From the NCBI RefSeq assembly GCF_020687245.1, contig NZ_JAJEQG010000004.1, positions 62,001 to 126,000 of the forward strand: a stretch of DNA of 64,000 nt, given 5' to 3'. Shown here piece by piece: positions 24,932 through 33,435 of the stretch. Source of the stretch: Faecalibacterium longum CLA-AA-H243. GTDB taxonomy: Bacteria; Bacillota; Clostridia; Oscillospirales; Ruminococcaceae. The position numbers and the translations under genes are program-made. The notes under the pieces are model-generated. The model searched no databases. It was not told the DNA's origin and worked only from the letters and a program-made list of their open reading frames with translations. Positions within the stretch are counted from its first letter, which is position 1. The number at the start of each line of letters is the position of its first letter.

Positions 24932-27319
24932 ATGGAACACTACGATTGGAACGACGGCTGGCTCTTCACCCCGGTCTTTGACCCCGCCATCGTGCGGCCG
25001 GAATGCCCGGAGCTGACCCTTGAGCCGGTGCGCCTGCCCCACACGGTCAAGGCCCTGCCCTACAATTACTGCAACGAGAACGACTACCAGAAGCTTTCGG
25101 GCTACCGGCGGGAGTTTTTTGCGCCCAAAGAATGGGAGGGCCGCACCGTTCTGCTCACCTTCGGAGCCGTGGCCCATGACGCCACGGTGTTCTGCAACGG
25201 GCGGCGGGTGTTCCACCACAGCTGCGGCTACACCGCTTTTACCGTCGATTTGACCAGTGCTCTCCATCTGGGTCAGAAGAACGTGGTGGCTGTCCGCTGC
25301 GACAGCCGCGAAGATTTGAACATCCCGCCCTTCGGCGGGCAGATGGACTTTCTGACCTACGGCGGCGTCTGCCGCGCCGTCTGCCTCGACGTGAAAGAGC
25401 CCGCCTACCTGCGGGACATCTTCATCGAGACGAAGGCCGAGGGCGATTTCCGCATCTACACGGCCACCGTGGGCGAGACCGTCGGCTGCACGTTACAGGC
25501 CGAGATACGCAGCCCCTCGGGCAGCCGGGCGTTCTACACCGGCGAGCTGTCGCTGCCCATCACCGGCGCACTGAACAGCGTCCATCCGTGGAGCATCGAG
25601 CACCCCACCCTCTACACCCTGACCGTCCGGCTCATCCGTCCCGGCACCGGCGGCCTGCCCGACCGGGTCCTGGACGAGAAAAGCTGCCGGTTCGGCTTCC
25701 GTACTCTGCAGTTCGTGGCGGGCGGGCTCTACCTCAACGGCCAGCGGGTGGAGCTGCGGGGCCTCAACCGCCGCCAGAGCTACGCCTATCAGGGCTATGC
25801 CATGCCCGACAGCATCCAGCGTCTGGACGCTCAGCTCTTGAAAAAGCAGCTGGGCTGCAACGCTGTGCGCCTCACCACGCCCCCCAGCCCCGCCTTCCTC
25901 GATGCCTGCGACGAGCTGGGCCTTTTGGTCTTTGTGGAGATGCCCGGCTGGCAGCACGTCGGCGACGACATCTGGAAAGCGCAGGCTCTGCAGAACTGCC
26001 GCGAGATGGTCTGCCAGTGCCGCAGCCACCCCAGCATCTTTTTGTGGGGCGTGCGGGTCAGCGGCAGCGCCGACGACGAGAGCTTTTATAAGCGCACCAA
26101 CGAGACGGTGCGCCGCCTCGACCCCACCCGCCCCACGGCTGGTACCCGCAGCACCCGCCGCAGCCAGCTTCTGGAAGATGTTTACGCCTATGCCGACTAC
26201 TCCTACCACGGGCGCGGCGTCGGGTGCGAGGCCCGCACCGCCGTCACCCCCGACACCCGGAAAGGCTATCTCATCAGCGAATTCGAGGGTGCCCAGTTCC
26301 CGGCCAAGCCCTTCGACGACGAGCCCCACCGCCTGGCGCAGGCCCTGCGCTACGCCGCCGTCCTCAACGACACCATCGCTCAGCAGGGCGTGGCGGGCAG
26401 CTTCGGCTGGTGCATGACCGACTACAACACCCACCGCGAATTCGGCAGCGGCGACCGCATCAGCTATCAGGGTGTGATGGACATGTTCCGCAACCCGAAG
26501 CTTTCTGCCGCCGTCTACGCCAGCCAGAAGACGCCCCGCTCCCCTTCTGACATCGTGCTCGAAATTTCATCCAGCATGGCGCTGGGCGACCATCCGGGCG
26601 GCTTTGCGGGGGCGTGCTGGGCGTTCACCAACGCCGAGAGCCTGCGGCTCTACCGGGACAACGACTTCGTAGCCGAGTTCACCCCCGACCGCCGGGGCCG
26701 TTTTGCGGCTCTGCCCCACCCGCCCATTGAGATACACGATTTCGTGGGCCTGCTGCTTGAAAAATACGAGGGCATCGACCGCACTGCCGCGCCGCAGGTA
26801 GCCGCCATCCTCAACGAGATGCGCCGGGACTCTATGGAGCTTTCGCCCCTGTCCCGGGCGCGGATGTACTCACTGCGCCTGAGCTGGAACGAGCTTGTGC
26901 AGCTTTACTACAAATATATCGGTGTGCTGGGCAGCCCCGCTGCCGTTTACCGCTTCGAGGCCGTGTGGCATGGCCGGGCCGTCCGCACCGTCGTGAAGGA
27001 GCCGGTGCAGAGCGTCCGGCTGGAATGCACCGTCCACAATCCCATCCTGACCGACGGCCCCACCTGGGACTGTGCCGCCGTGAGCCTGCGGGCCATCGAC
27101 CAGAACGGCAACCTCCTGCCCTACTGTGGTGAGGCCGTTCAGCTGAGCGTAGAAGGGCCGCTGCGCATCCTTGGCCCCAGCGTCGTCCCTCTGCGGGGCG
27201 GCATGGCAGGCACCTATCTCGCCACCACCGGCGAGGCCGGCCCGGCCAAGCTCCACTGCCGGATGGAGGGTGCCTTGGACACCGAAGTTTCCCTCACCAT
27301 CCGCTGCCGGGAGGAGTGA
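24932..27319 (+). CDS. Glycoside hydrolase family 2-like protein without the usual acid/base residue
   Basis: This 795-residue protein has the GH2 layout. An N-terminal jelly-roll (WNDGWLF, RLPHTVKALPYNY, GYRREF) is followed by an Ig-like domain, a TIM barrel (LRGLNRRQSYAYQGYAMP, NAVRLTTPPSP) and further beta domains. It lacks a signal peptide and resembles beta-galactosidases acting on imported glycans. Where relatives have a 'WGVRINES' acid/base motif, this one reads WGVRVSGS, with Gly378 in place of Glu. The nucleophile region SEFEG (Glu450) is present. The start ATG 24932 follows GGAG by 10 bases; the upstream TTG is less likely. Confidence 0.8.
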   Translation: MEHYDWNDGWLFTPVFDPAIVRPECPELTLEPVRLPHTVKALPYNYCNENDYQKLSGYRREFFAPKEWEGRTVLLTFGAVAHDATVFCNGRRVFHHSCGYTAFTVDLTSALHLGQKNVVAVRCDSREDLNIPPFGGQMDFLTYGGVCRAVCLDVKEPAYLRDIFIETKAEGDFRIYTATVGETVGCTLQAEIRSPSGSRAFYTGELSLPITGALNSVHPWSIEHPTLYTLTVRLIRPGTGGLPDRVLDEKSCRFGFRTLQFVAGGLYLNGQRVELRGLNRRQSYAYQGYAMPDSIQRLDAQLLKKQLGCNAVRLTTPPSPAFLDACDELGLLVFVEMPGWQHVGDDIWKAQALQNCREMVCQCRSHPSIFLWGVRVSGSADDESFYKRTNETVRRLDPTRPTAGTRSTRRSQLLEDVYAYADYSYHGRGVGCEARTAVTPDTRKGYLISEFEGAQFPAKPFDDEPHRLAQALRYAAVLNDTIAQQGVAGSFGWCMTDYNTHREFGSGDRISYQGVMDMFRNPKLSAAVYASQKTPRSPSDIVLEISSSMALGDHPGGFAGACWAFTNAESLRLYRDNDFVAEFTPDRRGRFAALPHPPIEIHDFVGLLLEKYEGIDRTAAPQVAAILNEMRRDSMELSPLSRARMYSLRLSWNELVQLYYKYIGVLGSPAAVYRFEAVWHGRAVRTVVKEPVQSVRLECTVHNPILTDGPTWDCAAVSLRAIDQNGNLLPYCGEAVQLSVEGPLRILGPSVVPLRGGMAGTYLATTGEAGPAKLHCRMEGALDTEVSLTIRCREE

Positions 27320-27414
27320 GCGGCACTTAAATGCCGTCTCTTTACGATAGGTTTGCACTCTGTTCAAAATTTTCTCATGGTTGCATGGTATCCTGAGAGC
27401 AGAAAAATACAGAA

Positions 27415-27440
27415 GGGGCGGCGCACCCGCCCCTCTTTTA
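27415..27440 (+). other. Hairpin in the leader of the zinc-ribbon gene
   Basis: GGGGCGG and CCGCCCC around a short loop, then TCTTTTA. It looks like a terminator but lies only 16 bases before the next start, so it may end GH2 transcription or attenuate the next gene. Confidence 0.5.
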
Positions 27441-27455
27441 TGAGGAAGGACGTTT

Positions 27456-27851
27456 ATGAAAGAAAAGATACGCCAGTTCATGATAGGCCGCTACGGCACC
27501 GATGGTCTGAACCAGTTTTTGAACATCGCCTCTCTCGTGCTGATCCTGGTCTATATCCTCACCCGTCTGCCGCTGCTGCTGTACGTTGGCGTGGTGCTGC
27601 TGGGCTTCTGCTACTACCGGATGTTCAGCCGCAACATCTCCAAGCGCACCGAAGAAAATTATAAATACTACGCCGTGAAGGACCGCATCCGCAATAAGTT
27701 CAGCGGCCTGAAGGACCAGTGGGACAACCGCAGACTCTACCACTATTACCGCTGCCCCCAGTGCCGCCAGAAGCTGCGCGTTCCCCGGGGCCGGGGCCGC
27801 ATCCAGATCTCCTGCCCCCGCTGCGGCACCCAGTTCATCAAGAAGAGCTAA
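27456..27851 (+). CDS. Small membrane protein with C-terminal zinc ribbon
   Basis: This 131-residue protein has two adjacent hydrophobic segments (about residues 18-52, SLVLILVYILTRLPLLLYVG and VVLLGFCYYRMF), a basic linker (RNISKRTEENYKYYAVKDRI), and a C-terminal zinc ribbon (CPQCRQKLRVPRG, then CPRCGTQF). It appears to be a membrane-anchored zinc-ribbon domain facing the cytoplasm. I do not recognise a named family. The stop is 3 bases before the DUF5685 gene, and the J-domain gene follows, so the three probably work together. Confidence 0.65.
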   Translation: MKEKIRQFMIGRYGTDGLNQFLNIASLVLILVYILTRLPLLLYVGVVLLGFCYYRMFSRNISKRTEENYKYYAVKDRIRNKFSGLKDQWDNRRLYHYYRCPQCRQKLRVPRGRGRIQISCPRCGTQFIKKS

Positions 27852-27854
27852 CGT

Positions 27855-28691
27855 ATGTTTGGATATGTCATCCCGAATCAGGCCGCGCTGGACGACGAGG
27901 CCAAGGCCCGTTACCGCACGGCCTACTGCGGCCTCTGCCGCCGCATCGGTGCGCTCCACGGCCTGCGGGGCCGTCTGACGCTGAGTTACGATTTGACGTT
28001 CTTGGATCTGCTGCTTTCCAGCCTCTACGAGGGTGAGAGCGAGTGCGTCACCGGCAGCGGCCACTGCCCCATCCACCCCATCCGGAAGATAAATTGGCGG
28101 CACAGCGGCCCCACCGACTACTGCGCCGATATGAGCGTGGCGCTCCACTACTACAACGCCGCCGATAAATGGAACGACGACCACAGCCTGCTGGGCCTCG
28201 GCTTCGAAAAGCTGCTGGACTCCCCCGCTCAGACCGTCGCACAGCGCTGGCCCCGACAGTGCAATGCCATCCGCACCTGCCTCGACCAGCTGACTCAGCT
28301 GGAAGCCGACGGCAGCGAGGACCTTGACGCTGTGTCGGGCTGCTTCGGCGAGCTGATGGCCGAGCTGTTCGACTACAAGCAGGACCACTGGTCGCCGGAG
28401 CTGCGGAGCATCGGCTTCCATCTGGGCAAATTCATCTACCTGCTGGACGCCTACGATGACCTGGCACGGGACGAGAAAAAGGGCGCATACAATCCGCTGC
28501 GCTCCCTCAGCCGTCAGCCCGGCTACGAGGAAGAGATGCGGGACATCTTCGAGCTGCTGTTAGCCCGGTGCGCCAGAAGCTTCGAGCGTCTGCCCTGCGT
28601 GGAGGACTCGGACCTTCTGCGGAACATCCTGTATTCCGGCGTGTGGCTCAAATACAACTGCAAACAGGCCAAAGAGGCCCAGAAAAAGTAA
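27855..28691 (+). CDS. DUF5685 family protein
   Basis: This 278-residue protein is a member of DUF5685 by my reading. Cys25 and Cys28 (CGLC), with Cys71 and Cys90, could bind a metal. Two acidic motifs are well placed for an all-helical isoprenoid-synthase-like fold: DKWND at 104-108 (DxxxD), and DDLARDEKKG from Asp201-202 to Gly210. The second matches the 'RDxxEDxxRG' motif of squalene/phytoene synthases. No catalytic function is known. It follows the zinc-ribbon gene by 3 bases and is followed by its own terminator. Confidence 0.7.
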   Translation: MFGYVIPNQAALDDEAKARYRTAYCGLCRRIGALHGLRGRLTLSYDLTFLDLLLSSLYEGESECVTGSGHCPIHPIRKINWRHSGPTDYCADMSVALHYYNAADKWNDDHSLLGLGFEKLLDSPAQTVAQRWPRQCNAIRTCLDQLTQLEADGSEDLDAVSGCFGELMAELFDYKQDHWSPELRSIGFHLGKFIYLLDAYDDLARDEKKGAYNPLRSLSRQPGYEEEMRDIFELLLARCARSFERLPCVEDSDLLRNILYSGVWLKYNCKQAKEAQKK

Positions 28692-28696
28692 CCAAT

Positions 28697-28717
28697 TCCG
28701 CCCAAAAGGCGGATTTT
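28697..28717 (+). terminator. Terminator after the DUF5685 gene
   Basis: TCCGCC and GGCGGA around a 5-base loop, followed by TTTT. The promoter of the J-domain gene begins 10 bases later. Confidence 0.75.
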
Positions 28718-28726
28718 GTCTTGATT

Positions 28727-28756
28727 TTGCAGGCACTGTCCTGTAGACTGTAATAT
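28727..28756 (+). promoter_or_regulatory. Promoter of the J-domain gene
   Basis: TTGCAG (28727-28732), an 18-base spacer and TAATAT (28751-28756). Confidence 0.5.
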
Positions 28757-28809
28757 TGTATGGAACGAAAAGGCCGCGCATGGCCTGAGAGACGTGAGGA
28801 AGTAGACCC

Positions 28810-29565
28810 ATGAGAGATCCCTATGAGGTGCTGGGCATCCAGCGCGGCGCAACCGACGACGAGATAAAGAAAGCCTACCGTGCCAAGTGCAAGCGCTGGC
28901 ACCCCGACCTGAACCCCAACGACCCCACCGCCGAAGAGCACTTCAAAGAGGTGCAGGCAGCTTACGACGCCATCACCAAGGGCGACACCGGCCCCCAGAT
29001 GGGCGGACAGCCCGGCGGCGGTTACGGCTACGGCCAGCAGGGTTATTATCAGGGCGGCTACCAGCAGGGATACGATCAGGGCTACAGCCAGAACGGCTGG
29101 CAGCAGGGCGATTTCGGCTTCGGGTTCGACCCGTTTGGTTTCGGATTTGGTTTTGGCGGCTACCAGCAGCAGAGCGGGGCCAGCTACTCCGGCTCTGACA
29201 GCCCCGAGATGCAGGCGGCCCGCAACTTTGTGGCCAATGGCCGCTACGCTGAGGCCCGCCGGGTGCTGGACAGCATGAACAGCCGCTCAGCGCGGTGGTA
29301 CTACCTCTCCTCGCTGGCCAATCAGGGCCTCGGCAACAGCATCGACGCGCTGCAGGACGCCCGCCGCGCCGTTCAGCTGGACCCCAATAACACCGAGTAC
29401 CAGATGCACCTGCGCCGGATGCAGAATCCCGGCCAGACCTACCGCACCCAGACCACCTACGCCCAGCCCGGCGGGCTGATGCGCTGGTGCTGGAGCATGA
29501 TTTTGCTCAATCTGCTCTGCAACTGCTGCTGTGGCGGCGGCTGGGGCTGGCGGTTCCGGATGTAA
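28810..29565 (+). CDS. J-domain co-chaperone with Gly/Gln/Tyr-rich region
   Basis: This 251-residue protein starts with a J domain ([20 protein letters not shown]) containing His31-Pro32-Asp33, the motif that stimulates DnaK's ATPase. A low-complexity region of about 65 residues, rich in Gly, Gln, Tyr and Phe, follows (around 65-130). A TPR-like helical pair comes next ([20 protein letters not shown]), then a C-terminal hydrophobic segment with Cys ([12 protein letters not shown]). It has no Zn-finger or substrate domain, so it is not a canonical DnaJ. It probably directs DnaK to a membrane location or client. Confidence 0.85.
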   Translation: MRDPYEVLGIQRGATDDEIKKAYRAKCKRWHPDLNPNDPTAEEHFKEVQAAYDAITKGDTGPQMGGQPGGGYGYGQQGYYQGGYQQGYDQGYSQNGWQQGDFGFGFDPFGFGFGFGGYQQQSGASYSGSDSPEMQAARNFVANGRYAEARRVLDSMNSRSARWYYLSSLANQGLGNSIDALQDARRAVQLDPNNTEYQMHLRRMQNPGQTYRTQTTYAQPGGLMRWCWSMILLNLLCNCCCGGGWGWRFRM

Positions 29566-29567
29566 CT

Positions 29568-29611
29568 AAAAAACGAAGGAGCATTGCTAATGCAGTGCTC
29601 CTTCGTTTTTT
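29568..29611. terminator. Bidirectional terminator between convergent genes
   Basis: AAAAAACGAAGGAGCA and TGCTCCTTCGTTTTTT are perfect 16-base arms. They serve the J-domain gene and the minus-strand gene whose stop lies at its edge. Confidence 0.9.
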
Positions 29612-30851
29612 AGCGTTCGGCCAGTCTCGCAATTCCGAGGCCATCCTTCACTTCGACCTCAACAGCAGAATCCCGAGATTCATCTTCATAGCTAAGCAGC
29701 ATCCACCTGTTCCAATAAAGTTGGTATCTCCTCTCTATCGGCCTTGCTCCGTTCATGAGGTCCTCTTCAAAAAACAAAAATCCATTTTCATCTGTGGCCA
29801 TTTTATAGAAATTTTCCTTTTCTTCCTCCAATTCATTTGGGTGCTCTATGTAGGCTTTCAGCTTTGTATTCGGCAGAGGATAATCGTCTCCCGCCCATAC
29901 GAGCACCCGGAATTCCTCGTCCTCCGACTCTTCTTTTGTCTCCCGCATGGAAACATAAGCTCCTTCCCATCCGTCCTTTTTTCCTCCGGCTACAACTTGA
30001 AGGGAGTAGGGTGAAACATAGGGACTGTAACCGTCCGCTTCTACCGCATAGTAGTATATCCCGGGCTGCAATTTTTCAAACACCATCGGTTTCGATAACT
30101 GCCCTCGTTTCATCTGTACAATTTTCCGCGTTTCGGCATCCAGAAGCGATATGATTACCTGATGCTTGCTAAGGTCATAGTAGTTATACAGCACCATATC
30201 GCTGCTGTCACCCAAGTATTTTGCCTTGGAGCAAAACAAAAAGGGGGATGCGGTTATCTTGAATTTGTCCTCAGCACACGGTTGGATCTTCTCTCTATCA
30301 AATTCGAAGTCCAGCTTTTCAGCTTTCGGTATGGGTTTCCGACCCTTGTCCCACGTTACATAGAGAATGATGTCCACCTTTTCCCCCATCCGATGATAAA
30401 TAAGGCTTCCCGGCACATAGTTGATGCCGTACACCTTGAATTCCCCATCACTCTCCTCTACGTCCTCATTTTCTCTTTGGTTCGCCGCCTCGTCATATAC
30501 GATGTCCGCTATACTGCCGGGCGCGGAGATCTCATTTTCCACCTTTTCATAACTATCGTAGAAATTGATGTTTGGCACCTCGTAATAGTGAAGCTTGCAG
30601 TATTCTCCGTAACAAAAAAAGATAATTGCAACTACCAAAAACAGTTCTCCTGCACACCGCTTCAGAGGCTTCTCTTCCTCCTTATCATTCTCCGAATCCT
30701 TATTCTCCTGAAAGAGCTGAGCGATTGCCACGACTGCAGCAATCCCCATGATCACCGATGTTGTAGAGTTATAGATCGTAAGCATTCCTTTTGCAAACAC
30801 CGGATCTATAGAATCACGAAGGAAATCCATCATCATCCCCAGCATCTTCAT
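29610..30851 (-). CDS. Low-GC hypothetical membrane-anchored protein
   Basis: I do not recognise this 413-residue protein. It has a hydrophobic segment around residues 28-48, an acidic linker (ENKDSENDKEEEKPLKRC), a second membrane helix (LFLVVAIIFFCYG), and a large extracytoplasmic region. That region has beta-rich segments, including FEKLQPGIYYYAVEADGYSP, which looks like a carboxypeptidase-regulatory or Ig-like fold. Base composition is clearly poorer in GC than neighbours, which suggests acquisition by transfer. AAGGGGG precedes the ATG, and the promoter at 30884-30912 is good, so the gene looks functional. Confidence 0.6.
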   Translation of the reverse strand: MKMLGMMMDFLRDSIDPVFAKGMLTIYNSTTSVIMGIAAVVAIAQLFQENKDSENDKEEEKPLKRCAGELFLVVAIIFFCYGEYCKLHYYEVPNINFYDSYEKVENEISAPGSIADIVYDEAANQRENEDVEESDGEFKVYGINYVPGSLIYHRMGEKVDIILYVTWDKGRKPIPKAEKLDFEFDREKIQPCAEDKFKITASPFLFCSKAKYLGDSSDMVLYNYYDLSKHQVIISLLDAETRKIVQMKRGQLSKPMVFEKLQPGIYYYAVEADGYSPYVSPYSLQVVAGGKKDGWEGAYVSMRETKEESEDEEFRVLVWAGDDYPLPNTKLKAYIEHPNELEEEKENFYKMATDENGFLFFEEDLMNGARPIERRYQLYWNRWMLLSYEDESRDSAVEVEVKDGLGIARLAER

Positions 30852-30883
30852 TCCCCCTTTTTATTTTTTTCGTCCGTGACTCT

Positions 30884-30912
30884 ATAATAAACATTTTCCC
30901 GACACATTTCAA
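30884..30912 (-). promoter_or_regulatory. Promoter of the low-GC gene
   Basis: On the minus strand TTGAAA (30912-30907), a 17-base spacer and TATTAT (30889-30884). The rest of 30913-31058 is AT-rich and I see nothing else in it. Confidence 0.6.
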
Positions 30913-31058
30913 GAGTTTTTTGTAGTTTTTGCCATAATCTTTTCGTGGATATTTTTCTTATATATACATCATGCACAATTTTATTTGAAATAAACTAGTA
31001 TACATAACAGATTGCGTATGTTTTTTTCAAAATTTGTTTTCGTGTGTACACGCAAAAA

Positions 31059-31096
31059 AGAGTGCCACCGCACGATTCCTCGTGCAGCGGCACTCT
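31059..31096 (-). terminator. Terminator of the secreted-protein gene
   Basis: On the minus strand AGAGTGCCGCTGCACGA and TCGTGCGGTGGCACTCT form a long hairpin followed by TTTTTT. Confidence 0.85.
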
Positions 31097-31129
31097 CATT
31101 TCATTTTACTTTTTTCAGAACAGCACCCT

Positions 31130-32068
31130 TTAGCTGATGACGATGGTCCGTGTGATCTTCTCGCAGGAATAGTTACCGGAAACTGTTGCCGTCTGGGTGT
31201 AGATACCCGGCTGCGTCGGGAACTCCGTGGACTTGCTGCTGAACAGGCCCTTCTTTTTATAAGTACAGGTGACCTTGGCATTATCGACCACCACGCCGTC
31301 CGACTCCAGCAGAGCGCCGACATTGTGTGCCTCAGCCTCGGCCAGCGTCATCCCGGCGGGCAGGTCTTCGGCCCAGTAGAGGCGGACGCCCTCGGTCTTG
31401 GGCTTTATCTTGAACATGGCCACACCGGCGGTGTTCAAATCGCCGGATTCCAGCGCCACGGCACCCGCAACATAGCTGCCCGAATCCACGGGCTGTTCAT
31501 CCAGATAGATGCGGCTGAACGCGCCCTCGGGAAGGTGGCGGCGGATGAGCTCGAGAGAGAGCTTCAGGCCCATGGACATATCTTTCAGGGTGGGGATATA
31601 GAATTTCAGGGTATCCATCACCTTGACGACCTCATCGGCCACGCCCAGCAGCACGCTGACATCGTTGCCGTCGATGAGCTGTTTGACATAGGCGTAGACA
31701 TTGAACTCTTCTACCTGATCAGGGGTCTTGGACATCTTGCGGGGCAGGGGTATCATCTTGAGCAGGGTGCGGAGCTTATCGGAGAGCACGAGGGTGACGT
31801 AGCCCTTGGCTTCGCCCTTGATGCCCAGCACCACGCCGATATACTGCGCGTCCGCCGGGCGGGTGACCACCGACAGCTCGAACGGGGAGCCATAGACCAG
31901 CTTTCCGGCAGCCTGCAGACGAATGGAGACGACTTCATTCGTCTCTTCCAGCCGGGTCTGAGAGGCGCGGGGCAATTCGGTCTCTGCCGAGGCGGCCAGC
32001 ACCGGGGTCACCATGCTCAGCATGAGGGCTGCTGTGAGAAGCAGCGAAAGCAATCTTTTGGCCTTCAT
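31130..32068 (-). CDS. Secreted protein of unknown function
   Basis: This 312-residue protein starts at ATG 32068, where AGGAGG lies 9 bases upstream; the open frame continues upstream without a ribosome site. The N-terminus is a signal peptide (MKAKRLLSLLLTAALMLSMV) with cleavage likely after ASA or LAA. The mature part is mostly beta strand with one helical block (LLKMIPLPRKMSKTPDQVEE). It ends with an Ig-like strand pattern (GIYTQTATVSGNYSCEKITR). I cannot assign a family. It is a single gene with a promoter at 32139-32167. Confidence 0.65.
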   Translation of the reverse strand: MKAKRLLSLLLTAALMLSMVTPVLAASAETELPRASQTRLEETNEVVSIRLQAAGKLVYGSPFELSVVTRPADAQYIGVVLGIKGEAKGYVTLVLSDKLRTLLKMIPLPRKMSKTPDQVEEFNVYAYVKQLIDGNDVSVLLGVADEVVKVMDTLKFYIPTLKDMSMGLKLSLELIRRHLPEGAFSRIYLDEQPVDSGSYVAGAVALESGDLNTAGVAMFKIKPKTEGVRLYWAEDLPAGMTLAEAEAHNVGALLESDGVVVDNAKVTCTYKKKGLFSSKSTEFPTQPGIYTQTATVSGNYSCEKITRTIVIS

Positions 32069-32138
32069 ATGGACAAACCTCCTGTATTCATCATCTTCAG
32101 CCGGGCGGGCCGCGCAGGCTGACACTCCGGCTGATATG

Positions 32139-32167
32139 ATTTTACCGCAAATCCCTGCTGTGGTCAA
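32139..32167 (-). promoter_or_regulatory. Promoter of the secreted-protein gene
   Basis: On the minus strand TTGACC (32167-32162), a 17-base spacer and TAAAAT (32144-32139). Confidence 0.6.
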
Positions 32168-32194
32168 TGACGGGATTCAAGCGCATCCGCTCAC

Positions 32195-32224
32195 GAAAAG
32201 ACCGCTGCCCCAGCAGGGCAGCGG
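32195..32224 (-). terminator. Terminator after serC-serA
   Basis: CCGCTGCCC and GGGCAGCGG around a 5-base loop, followed on the minus strand by TCTTTTC. It overlaps the start of the neighbouring promoter region. Confidence 0.75.
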
Positions 32225-32247
32225 CCTCAGAAAATTTTATCGCAGCA

Positions 32248-33408
32248 TCACAGGATGCGCACCCGGACGACGGCGGGGATGGCCGAGAGCTTCGCGGCCA
32301 GTGTATCATTCACAGCACCGGTGGCGTCCAGCATGGTGTAGGCCATGTTCTTCTTGCTCTTGTTCACCATGTTCTCGATGTTCAGGCCCGCCTCCGTGGT
32401 CAGGGCGGTGATCTGGCTGATCATGCCCGGCTCGTTCTTGTGGATGATGCAGATGCGCTTGCCGCCGGCGCGGGGTTGATGCACCTCGGGCATGTTCACC
32501 GAATGGGTGATGTTGCCGTTCTTGAGGTAGTCGTTGAGCTCCTGGGCGGCCATGACCGCGCAGTTGTCCTCGGCCTCCGGGGTAGAAGCGCCCAGATGAG
32601 GCGTGCAGATGACGCCCGGACGGCCCAGCAGAGCTTCCGTGGGGAAGTCGGTCATGTAGCCGGACACTTTGCCGGTATCAAGGGCTTCCAGCAGGGCGTC
32701 GGTGTTCACCAGCTCACCGCGAGCGTAGTTCAGCAGCTTGACACCGTCCTTGCAGAGGGCCAGCGTCTGGGCATTGATGGTGTCCTTGGTGGTGGGCAGA
32801 TACGGCACATGGATGGTGATGTAGTCGCAGAGGGGCAGCATATCATTCAGGTTGACGCAGTGACGGACCTGACTGCTCAGGTTCCACGCAGCATCAATGG
32901 AGATATAGGGGTCATAGCCGTACACCTCCATCCCCAGCTCGATGGCGCAGTTGGCGACGCGGGAACCAATGGCACCCAGGCCGATGACGCCGAGGGTCTT
33001 GCCCTTGATCTCGTTGCCCACAAACTGCTTTTTGCCCTTCTCCACGCTCTTTGCCATGGCGGGGTCGCCGGCAAGACCCTGAGTCCACTGGGCGGCAGCA
33101 GCCACATTGCGGCTGCCCGCGATGAGCATACCGATGACCAGTTCCGCCACAGCGTTGGCGTTGGCACCGGGAGTGTTGAACACCACGATGCCCTGCTCAC
33201 TGCACCGGTCGAGAGGAATATTGTTGACACCGGCACCGGCACGGGCAATGGCCAGCAGGTTGTCATTGAAGGTGGTGTTCAGCAGGTCGGCGCTGCGGAC
33301 AAGGATGCCGTCGGGGGCGTCGGCGTCCACCGAGACATCGAACAGGTTTTTGTTCAGCTTTGCCAGACCTACCGGGCTGATGGCGTTCAGGGTTTTGATG
33401 GTGAACAT
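32248..33408 (-). CDS. serA: D-3-phosphoglycerate dehydrogenase SerA
   Basis: This 386-residue enzyme oxidises 3-phosphoglycerate to 3-phosphohydroxypyruvate, the first step of serine synthesis. It has the D-2-hydroxyacid dehydrogenase layout: NNIPLDRCSEQGIVVFNTPGANANAVAELVIG, the Rossmann motif GKTLGVIGLGAIGSRVANCA, and the catalytic His in ICTPHLGASTPEAEDN. A short C-terminal ACT domain (HKNEPGMISQITALTTEAGL) could sense serine. It lies 27 bases after serC and is transcribed with it. Confidence 0.95.
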   Translation of the reverse strand: MFTIKTLNAISPVGLAKLNKNLFDVSVDADAPDGILVRSADLLNTTFNDNLLAIARAGAGVNNIPLDRCSEQGIVVFNTPGANANAVAELVIGMLIAGSRNVAAAAQWTQGLAGDPAMAKSVEKGKKQFVGNEIKGKTLGVIGLGAIGSRVANCAIELGMEVYGYDPYISIDAAWNLSSQVRHCVNLNDMLPLCDYITIHVPYLPTTKDTINAQTLALCKDGVKLLNYARGELVNTDALLEALDTGKVSGYMTDFPTEALLGRPGVICTPHLGASTPEAEDNCAVMAAQELNDYLKNGNITHSVNMPEVHQPRAGGKRICIIHKNEPGMISQITALTTEAGLNIENMVNKSKKNMAYTMLDATGAVNDTLAAKLSAIPAVVRVRIL

Positions 33409-33435
33409 ACTTTCCTATCTCCTATACACAAAAAC

